Source: Antedon bifida (lineage: Eukaryota > Echinodermata > Crinoidea > Comatulida > Antedonidae). From it: 64,000 nucleotides of DNA. The notes under the pieces were generated by a model that worked only from the letters and a program-made list of their open reading frames with translations, was not told where the DNA came from and did no database searches. The DNA is taken from NCBI GenBank assembly GCA_963402885.1, contig OY727095.1:31315001-31379000 (forward strand), read 5' to 3'. Shown one piece after another: positions 51,925 to 59,748 of this stretch (position 1 is the stretch's first letter; the number at the start of each line of letters is the position of its first letter). The position numbers and the translations under genes were made by a program.

Positions 51925-52248
51925 GTAAGTTTATTAATATTTTTATTATATTCTATTGATTGATACTTCAGTATATTAGCCTATCCTATCCTATCCTACA
52001 GTAAACAATATTGTACGAGGCATATAAACGTCAGCCGTTCAGGACAAGCTTAGATTTTAGTCTAGTTTGCAGGCCTACCTGTTCTTGCAAGGAACGGATA
52101 TTTTTACGACTGATAGGCTACAGGAGGTACACACGAGTTTGACTAGGAATATCGAGTATTTCTTTTGTGCTAACTGTTTTTACAATGGGATTTTAGTAAA
52201 TGCAAATTGTCTTACATTTTCTTTAATCAATAGCCACCAAATCCAAAG

Positions 52249-53454
52249 ATGATGCCAATTTTCTTGAACAGTTTCTTTGGTCTCGACTCTACCACCAACC
52301 AGATCGATGGAGACGACATTCATTCTGACAAAAACACCACCGAAGAAATTTCTTACGCCAACTATGATAGCCACCTAGATGCAGAATTCGACGACCTCTT
52401 GGAAAATTATAAGGACGACATTAATGCGCAAACTCCAATACTGGCGTACAGAAATGACGTCAGAGTTGTCATCAACGTCGCTTATATTATACTCATCGTC
52501 ATCTCTTTAGTCGGCAACACTCTGGTGTGCGTCGTGATGACCAGAAGTAGTAAAATCCGTAACGTCACCAATTTCTTTCTAGCGAACCAAGCATTTTCTG
52601 ACATCATCGTGACGTTGTTCAACATCCCTCTGGTGTTGACGCGTAATCTATCGGACGCTTGGCCGTACGGTCGATTCATGTGTTACATAACAGATTATAT
52701 TATTCAAGTTTCTACATTTGTGTCCAGCTTGACATTAACAGCTATCGCCGTGGATCGACACCAGGTTATTGTGCATCCTCTTCGCCCAAGGATTGATGTC
52801 AACTTTGCATTCGTGATCAGTTGCATTATCTGGGCGTTTTCGCTCATTCTATCACTTCCCAACGCAGTTTTCAGAAAGTTACACCACTGGGAAACGCTAT
52901 TACAATCCGGCTACAAATGCATCGCATCTTATCCAGATCCAAGCGACCTTTACAGAAGAGTATTCGTCTTGTCTTCGATAATCCTGCGATATGTAATCCC
53001 TTTGATTATCATACTCACCATGAATCGTCTGATCGCTTTAGCTTTACGCGGTAGAATGACAATCGAACACTTGACGGCATCGCAGCAGACTATAAAAGAC
53101 AAATGCCATCGCAGAACTACAATCATGCTCATACTGGTGGTGGTTGTATTTGGTGTAACATGGTTCCCGCTCAATGTCTACATAATTCTAGTGCTTTTTT
53201 ATGAGTCACTTCACGACAATGCGATGTACTTGATTTTGTATTATTTGGCCATGATCGGTATTACCGTTAACCCTTTTCTTTACTGCTGGCTAAACGCGAA
53301 ATTCAGATCGGAATTGAAATCGATGTTGCGCATAAAAGAAGTTCCGAAGACAGTGACGTCAAATGTTAAAGAAAGTAGTGGTGTTAACTCAACGAAAAAT
53401 AAAGGAAATGACACGAATGCTGTTCAGTCAAACCATGGACCTATAAATTTATAG
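52249..53454 (+). CDS. Class A GPCR, sNPF/PrRP/NPY-receptor-like
   Basis: An intronless 401-residue seven-transmembrane receptor, predicted to sit in the plasma membrane and couple peptide binding to G proteins. Residues 1-70 form an acidic extracellular tail with N-glycosylation-type sites. TM1 carries GN (89-90), TM2 has LANQAFSD (111-118), and Cys145 and Cys224 can form the conserved TM3-ECL2 disulphide. TM3 ends DRH (169-171) in place of DRY, followed by HPLRPR. TM6 has TWFP (304-307) and TM7 NPFLY (341-345). The DRHQVIVHPL segment and TM3-TM7 pattern resemble sNPF/PrRP and NPY receptors; this family choice is inference and the ligand is unknown. The start is the first Met of an ATGATG pair. 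There is a candidate AATAAA at 53486-53491, and the stop codon lies inside a 32 bp palindrome. Confidence 0.9.
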   Translation: MMPIFLNSFFGLDSTTNQIDGDDIHSDKNTTEEISYANYDSHLDAEFDDLLENYKDDINAQTPILAYRNDVRVVINVAYIILIVISLVGNTLVCVVMTRSSKIRNVTNFFLANQAFSDIIVTLFNIPLVLTRNLSDAWPYGRFMCYITDYIIQVSTFVSSLTLTAIAVDRHQVIVHPLRPRIDVNFAFVISCIIWAFSLILSLPNAVFRKLHHWETLLQSGYKCIASYPDPSDLYRRVFVLSSIILRYVIPLIIILTMNRLIALALRGRMTIEHLTASQQTIKDKCHRRTTIMLILVVVVFGVTWFPLNVYIILVLFYESLHDNAMYLILYYLAMIGITVNPFLYCWLNAKFRSELKSMLRIKEVPKTVTSNVKESSGVNSTKNKGNDTNAVQSNHGPINL

Positions 53455-53463
53455 GTCCATGGT
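53432..53463. repeat. perfect 32 bp palindrome over receptor stop codon
   Basis: Two 16-base arms with no spacer, centred between 53447 and 53448 on AAATTT. The left arm begins ACCATGGACC and the right arm ends GGTCCATGGT. The stop TAG (53452-53454) is inside the right arm. In RNA it could form a stem at the end of the coding region. Confidence 0.9.
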
Positions 53464-53485
53464 CAAACAGTCAAGCAATGAATAG

Positions 53486-53491
53486 AATAAA
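53486..53491 (+). terminator. candidate polyadenylation signal for receptor gene
   Basis: AATAAA 32 bases after the receptor stop codon. It would give an unusually short 3' UTR. A downstream GT-rich element is not obvious, so a later site is possible. Confidence 0.35.
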
Positions 53492-53813
53492 ATGAAATTA
53501 TTGAACAGAATGACACATATATTTGTGGAACTTCGTTCTAAATTGTGAAAATGGTGATGTAGATCGAAGGTGATCTAGATACTTTGAATACAAGGTTTGT
53601 TATAAAAAGAACCGTCAGGCATTTTATTAGCCGCAAAATATTGCTGGAATTGTCATTTTATAAAAAATATGAACTGTATTAGTTGTAGAACTCATACGTG
53701 AACGTTTTTCTATCTAGAAAGGTCCTGACGTACTATGTACTATGTATAAATCCTTTTTCATGTTAGATCGTATGAGATATTATACGGAATTGCTTATATT
53801 ACATTGATAAACA

Positions 53814-53985
53814 CCAATTTACACAGACGAGCGGTAACGGTAAGCGGAAAGCTTATCACGTATACTCTGTATCTATCCTGAGCGGAAACCGCACGTCCGC
53901 TCCGCGTTGTGTGTCATAAAATGGTCATAAAATATTATTCTATATTTGTATTACCGTTACCGCTCGTCTGTGTAAATTGGCCTTA
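53814..53985. repeat. inverted-repeat element, second family, copy 1
   Basis: About 172 bp with inverted ends of about 27 bp (CCAATTTACACAGACGAGCG...; right end CGCTCGTCTGTGTAAATTGG). The centre includes AAGCGGAAAGC and the block CCGCACGTCCGCTCCGCG. A mobile-element origin is inferred from copy 2. Confidence 0.8.
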
Positions 53986-54081
53986 AGTTAATATCCAAAT
54001 ATAGTATGTTCATTCTTTTAACTAAATATATATGCACTTCTGTGATTTACACACACACACAGGACATTTATTTTCTTCACA

Positions 54082-54290
54082 ATTAAACCAATTCTTTATT
54101 AATTGTATAGATGTAGATAATTTCATTAAAATTGTATCATAAATACTGTGATTTTAACTAAATAATGTAAAATATTAATAAAAATGTTTGTGATTCACTG
54201 GTTAAACCATTATTTTCTCCATAGTTAAACCAATTCTTTATTTGTATAGATGTAGATAATGTCATTTAAAATTGTATCACATACTGTGTT
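54082..54290 (+). repeat. direct duplication downstream of receptor gene
   Basis: TTAAACCAATTCTTTATT..TTGTATAGATGTAGATAAT..CATTTAAAATTGTATCA blocks occur near 54082-54150 and again near 54222-54290. Confidence 0.7.
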
Positions 54291-55010
54291 ATTATTAAAA
54301 CAAAACAGAATGCAAATTAATTTCTACCTCTTTATTGGTTATTAGTGTAATCAACATTACAAAATAGAGTACAAATCTAAAATATTGTGACTCTGTGCAT
54401 GTCCCAACTTTTATATTTAAATTATAAAACACAAGGCACATCCAGGTATTTAAAAAAATAAAATATATAATTACTTTGGTAATTATATTATAGGAGGGAG
54501 AGATAGACACTCAGGACCCAGCACCTTTTTTTTAGCCCCAAAAACATTCTAAAAAATCACAATTGTTTCTAAATTCTTTGACCTTTGCATTCAAGTAGAC
54601 TCATGCTTATTATTCTAACACTGATATTGCTAACATATCTCTAACCTTCTAAACATTATCTTCTATACTTATATACTAATATTTTAGAAACATAAATAAA
54701 TAATATACAATTCATTTTGTAAGTTATATATAAGTCACTAATTTTATTATTAAAACCCGTTTTTTAAAACACAATTTGTCAACAAAACTATGCAAAATAA
54801 TATTAAAAGAATATAAAATTATTCATTTGAGTGTAATATGAAAATGGCAAGACTATTTCACAGTGAATACTAAAGCCACACTCTAAAATTGACTTTTTCA
54901 TTTTACCAAACTTACTATAAAACGTATTAAAATATTCTCGCCAACAAATTCTATAAAATTTCGTACATAAATATATATCTTTGCTCTGTTCATATCTTTA
55001 TAAAAATGTC

Positions 55011-55153
55011 TTAAGAACTGTGTCCACACTATCAAACTAATTTTTAAAAAAAAGTGTGATGTGCCCAAATATGGTAGTGATATGACATCATCATGTTCAT
55101 ATATGGGCACATCACATTTCTTTGTGTAGTGTAGAGTGTAGACAGAGCTTTAG
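55011..55153 (+). repeat. MITE-like element, copy K
   Basis: About 143 bp, forward. It lies 55 bp beyond the F-box gene's predicted stop codon, so probably in its 3' UTR or just outside it. One GGTAGTGATATG unit is missing. Confidence 0.85.
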
Positions 55154-55207
55154 TAATGCTTTTAAGTACATTACAACAATCTGTCCTCATGTCTGCACAT
55201 CAAATGG

Positions 55208-55237
55208 TTATTCCTCTTTCGAAGCAAATTCCCACAT
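55208..55237 (-). CDS. F-box gene exon 3 (predicted short C-terminus)
   Basis: After a good acceptor (ATTATTTTTTAG) the phase-0 reading is MWEFASKEE then TAA. The WxF pattern after IKE... matches the opening of the tail in vertebrate FBXO30, which then continues for about 70 residues that are missing here. The exon is tiny and the call rests on splice signal, phase and that short match. A longer alternative exon elsewhere is possible. Confidence 0.5.
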   Translation of the reverse strand: MWEFASKEE

Positions 55238-56818
55238 CTAAAAAATAATTTGGAATATTTATATATAAGTAGTGAATAAAAAATGTTTAAATTTAAAACA
55301 GCCATCCAGAGATATAATATGCACATTCTAAATTTTAAGTAATACTCATCCAAAATCAGTGAAGGATTCAGTGACCGTATTCACCACTTAAGTTATATAT
55401 TTCCCTTAAATTTAAGTTTTTCACTTAATTCAATAAGTATTTCCCTTAAATTGTATTCAATTTGATATGAGATTTTGTTTAAATGTTAAGTGTTTCCCTT
55501 AGCCTAAGTGTGAATGGTGAATATGGCCACTGGATTTTAAATTAGAGGGAAAGGAGGAGGGGTGGGGGGAAGGGAAACTTAAAGGGTGGCCCCGGGTTTA
55601 AAATTACTATACTACTAATTACTATAAAACACCTTTGCAACAGCATTTGACAATTTATTTTTGAAAGAAAAATAAGTTGCCTTTGATTGCTGCAATATTT
55701 TATAATAAACAGTTTTCAAAGCTGTCAAAAATTACCAATTCTCACAAGGTTGATTGAGGCCTAAAAATGTATCAACTTACTGGTTCTTTAATCTTCCAAG
55801 TACCCGCATCTTTCTTGTGCCATTTCAAATTAACCATTCCCTTCTTTTCGTCGAGTAACGTTGTGCATACATTGAACATGTAGCTGGAGGTCTTTGCCAA
55901 GTTGTACAAACCCTCACCATCAAGAAACTGGCCGAGGTGTTCCATGATCTCCATCGGCATTCTGCTGATAATATCCGAATCTGAAGGCGATAGCGGCGTT
56001 AGAGGTGGCTCTGGAGAGATCGGCGTTATGGGTGGTTCTGGATAAAGGGTGCTATCACCAGCAGATAACGGTGTTTTGGATTTATCTGCCTCATCGACTG
56101 CATCACTTTTTTCTTGCGATTCTTTCTTCTCTTTGTTAGCTTTCTCATCTTTTTTTCTTTGTTGAAGCTCTTGTATATCATCAAAGACCTTGTCAATGTG
56201 GTCTTTCTTTCTATCTCGTTCTAGTCTCCATCTACTGAGTATTGGCATACACACTTTATCGTGTAAAGAAACACCTCCTTTTTTGCTAGTGAAATGGGCA
56301 TCCCAATCTTCAACTCTATATTTCTAATAAATAAACATTTTTATAGTAAAAAATAATTTTTTTAAATTCAAAGATAAATCTTGGTTTTTTGATTGACCAA
56401 TCAATAAGAATAATATAAATGATGATGTTGATGATGATGTTGATGACGACGACGATGACATAGTAATCAATGACAATTAGGACTAAAACAGAAAGTTTTT
56501 TTTTTCAAAAATGAATTAATACATTACCTGACCACATTGTATCACAAATGCAGGACATGATTGCATATGTCTCACTTGCAAGCACCGAACCACTGACATT
56601 GGACAACCACAAAGGGCACTTAAGCACGCTACTCTTTCGTAAGGACACAGGATTTTATGTTCCGAAAGCTTACACTTGTGGAATTTAGCACCACAGTCTA
56701 GGTCACAACTTAGCATTGAGCATGATTTGCCAGGCTGTGGATCTACTTCACAATTGTAGTTGTAGCATTGATCACAGTGACTATGTGGGCCAGATAGTTC
56801 ATCTATTTTCGATGCCAT
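55208..56818 (-). CDS. TRAF-type zinc finger/F-box protein, FBXO30/FBXO40-like
   Basis: Three exons (56818-56528, 56323-55781, 55237-55208) join in frame to a 287-residue protein. In this family the F-box recruits Skp1-Cullin1 to make an SCF ubiquitin ligase and the zinc fingers help bind substrate. Residues about 12-97 hold a His/Cys-rich TRAF-type finger region (HSHCDQC, CGAKFHKCKLSEHKILCPYERV, CPAFVIQCGQ). Next come a Lys/Glu-rich stretch with coiled-coil character and a Pro-rich linker with two PEPP.TP.SP repeats. Residues about 215-270 hold the F-box (MPMEIMEHLGQFLDGEGLYNLAKTSSYM). Vertebrate FBXO30 and FBXO40 exceed 700 residues, so this is a compact form. The last exon gives only MWEFASKEE, resembling the start of the family's post-F-box tail. 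FBXO30 versus FBXO40 cannot be decided. Confidence 0.85.
55372..55530. repeat. foldback repeat in intron 2 of the F-box gene
   Basis: Left GACCGTATTCACCACTTAAG and right AAGTGTGAATGGTGAATATG are partly complementary. The centre has three TTTCCCTTA motifs. Confidence 0.5.
55781..56323 (-). CDS. F-box gene exon 2 (linker and F-box)
   Basis: 543 bp, 181 codons, phase 0 at both ends. It begins KYRVEDWDAHF after acceptor TTTATTAG and ends WKIKEP before donor GTAAGT. The usual ATG-initiated reading would start 27 codons in, but the upstream codons continue the family alignment, so the exon starts at the acceptor. Confidence 0.88.
56418..56460 (+). repeat. (GAT/GAC)n microsatellite in intron 1 of the F-box gene
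   Basis: Trinucleotide run beginning ATGATGATGTTGATGATGAT and ending in GACGACGACGATGAC. Confidence 0.8.
56528..56818 (-). CDS. F-box gene exon 1 (zinc finger region)
   Basis: 291 bp, 97 codons, from ATG (56818-56816) to CAG before donor GTAATG. An acceptor-like TTTTGTTAG ends just upstream of the ATG at 56823, suggesting a non-coding exon further upstream. It encodes the Cys/His-rich TRAF-type finger region. Confidence 0.88.
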
Positions 56819-58598
56819 GTTTCTAACAAAATAAAATACGATAAAAACAATAACATAAATTAGTTTTTTTGTTAAATTACAATAAATTATTAAATATAAT
56901 CTAATTTATAATTTCATTTGGAAAAACAAGGCGTTATTCACAAAAGAATCAATATCTTATACATAACATAAATTATGGCTGCATTCATTTTCTGTGTGTT
57001 CATACTTCCTTGGTTCTTGTACAGGGGCGAAATGACTCACCTACTCGAAAAAGGTGTAAAAATCCGGCGGCTGGTCAGAAGGTTTTTTTAGAGGCCTAGG
57101 CCTGACCCTACCCTCGGCCACAAAAAGCCAGATAAGACAACAATGGTATATGAATCAAATCATAGTAATATCTTTTTGATTTTTATTCTATCAGTTCTAA
57201 CAACACTTATTTATTTACCCAATAAAACCTTTTGATTCAATGATTGTGTCTTTAGTGTTGAACCTTTTCGCGTAAAAAATATAAACACCGGCCTTTTCCG
57301 CGAGGGGAACTCAGTAATACGGTGATATACAGCCATGTTAATTTAGCTAGATAAGGGTGAGTTTGTATGGTAGATCACCTCTTGGTGGATGTCATTGCAA
57401 TAATTATTTTAGATAATATGTAACCTTTAACCTTAACGTATCGTCATAACATTAAAAACGGTATATTTTACGAATTTATAATATTGTAAATTTAATAATA
57501 CTTATTTTGTATAAATTTGATATAAAACTGTGTTTTTTATAGTGACATGCAGATTATATATTTTATGAAATATTTAGTTTTGGAACAACTCGGCTATTTC
57601 CGCATTGAATCGTAATTATTCGTACATATTCGTTGTCCAATGAAATTAGAAAGATTTTGGCGCCGTGCCCTATCGGATTATGTTCGGTTCTATGGGAGAG
57701 TTCTTTCTTGTGTACGAGGTAGAAAATATCGAAGCTGAAAATCTTTCAAATATTGTTATATTTCAGCAGGTTAGCAATATATTCACTATGATATTATTAA
57801 ACTGAATACAGTTTTGTTGTCGTGTAAATTGCAGTAAATCATTGTAGTATAGAAATTTGTAGTTTAGCTGTAAATAAGCAAAATAAGTCCAAATTTTATT
57901 CAAGCATGTTATCAAGATGGCCGAATTTCTCAACAGTTCATGCAAACATTTTTGCTCTGTTTACTGTTTTCCCACGAAATTGAAACGATACTAGCAATTA
58001 ACTACACCAAATTATACTTCACATTTGTAGTAACAATTCTAACTATGATTATTTGCAATTGGTGGTTAATAACATATATTATTAAGGCATAATTTTGCAG
58101 CCAATTTTGTGAGTTTTCCATTAATTATATTTTTTTACCCAAATCAAGTGATTTTCAACTCAACTTTTTAATAATTAACATGGAAGTTTGGATTTATTCA
58201 TATAGATTTATCAACTGGATTGTTGCTTTATATATTTATAATAATTATCTTGAAAAAATCAGCATTTTTATTTTTTATTTTTGTAAGAGAATTCTAAAAG
58301 TATATTGTATTTGTTTAGCTTCCTCATTCAGGCAGAGTGTAGCCTAGACCTAGCCTAGGCTTATGTATGCTACTGTATAGCCTGCATAGTGGGTATCATT
58401 TTTCCACTTTGCAATCTAACTACGAGGCCTTTTTATTTGCATTTTGTTTATTTAGAAATTATATAATATTTAATGTCGCATCAATCATTCATAGTTTTAT
58501 GTGACATACCGTAATAAACATTTTTAATTTAATAAAAAATAAAATCTTTATATTTTTGTACTATAGGTAGCAGCCAATTATTTCTGTAATTGATATGC
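56819..58598. promoter_or_regulatory. head-to-head intergenic region and probable 5' UTR introns
   Basis: Separates the divergent F-box (minus) and NSD-like (plus) start codons by 1,780 bp. Acceptor-like sites lie directly before both ATGs (56824-56823 on minus; TATAG ending 58566 on plus), so non-coding first exons are likely inside this region. A less AT-rich block at about 57640-57720 (GGCGCCGTGCCC..., then a GAG/GTAGAA donor-like site) is a candidate first exon or promoter core. No TATA box could be assigned with confidence. Confidence 0.4.
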
Positions 58599-59748
58599 AT
58601 GGGAACAACTTCATCAAATACATCAGTTGCTGATACAATCACTAATACCAATGTAAACAACATGAATCCTGGTGAACATCGAAACCCATTGCCACCAATA
58701 CCACCGCTGTACAGCAGTGTTGAATCACCTCAACGACAAACCTACAGCCCATCTGGAACTCACACAATGTCATCGATGCCACCGTACAGTCAAAGCCCTC
58801 AGGGGTTTGGTCACATTCCAGTTAACCCGGTACCGGGTCCTACGTATCACAAAATAGCGCAACCTCTTCACCAACAGGAGACTGGACAACAACCTGTCTA
58901 TCCGCAATATCCTCAGGCATATTCCCAAGGGCCATATCCACCTCAGTCGTATGGACAACAATATTATCCACCGCCCTCTGGTTACCAACAACCTTATTCT
59001 AATCCAATGCATCCCATGAGTCAACAGTACATAGCCCAACCAATGCCGTATCAACAACCAAGTCAAAGGTATGAGCAGACGTATAATAGACATTTTCAAC
59101 CAGACCAGAGACCTACTATGTCTGGCTACCCTCAACCATCAGCAACTCAACCTTCTGGCCACCCCACTGTTCAACACCCAGTACCGCAGATGGCAACAGC
59201 GCAGCAGGTACCTTACCAACCCTATTCAACGTACCCACCGACTTCCCAAAATCCACCAAAATCGGTTCCTCCATCAAATTTACCACCACCACCAGCAGCA
59301 GCAGAAAGTGAAGAAATTGGGACTGAGAAAATTCAGTCAGAATCTGTTGATCCAGTACAAGAACAACAGCCATCAAAGTCGGAACCTTCTCCAGATGCCA
59401 AAGGTGATCAAAGCGATTCCAAAAGCTCTGCGGAGGAGAATGAGGAAGGAAAAGACAAATCTGAGGAAAAGTCATCAGATTCGCAGTCCGATGATAGCAA
59501 GGAGGCAACAGCCTTAACCGTGGCTCAAAAGAAAGAGACTGTTAAAGCCGGAAAGTCTGCACTTCTGAAACAAGCCGTAGCAGGCGCTGCAGCAACTGGT
59601 GCCAACCTGATGCCAGTGGTAGGATTTGATGAGAAGCCTTGCGAGTGGTTGGTTGGTGATCTTGTTTGGTCTAAAGTAAGTGGGCATCCATGGTGGCCAT
59701 GCATGGTGGCTTATGATCCAAATCTTGGAATATATACAAGAATGAAAG
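58599..59748 (+). CDS. NSD-like exon 1: low-complexity N-terminus and start of PWWP
   Basis: 1,150 bp of coding sequence from ATG 58599. The donor is AAAG then GCAAGT (59749), a GC donor. The reading stays open past it, but only this junction restores the PWWP frame ([19 protein letters not shown]). Confidence 0.88.

Larger units (their letters stand above)
53455..55207. other. intergenic region between receptor and F-box gene (convergent 3' ends)
   Basis: Contains inverted-repeat element copy 1 (53814-53985), a short CA run (about 54049-54060), a direct duplication (54082-54290) and MITE-like copy K (55011-55153). The latter lies close to or within the F-box gene's 3' UTR. No supported coding sequence is seen. 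Confidence 0.65.

Noticed and set aside
58590-58598. TTG at 58590 as the NSD-like start
   Set aside because: Animals initiate at ATG; the first in-frame ATG after the TAA at 58587 is 58599.
58770-59508. Long minus-strand and alternate-frame open readings across the NSD-like first exon
   Set aside because: Shadows of the low-complexity coding sequence; the plus frame continues into a real PWWP domain.
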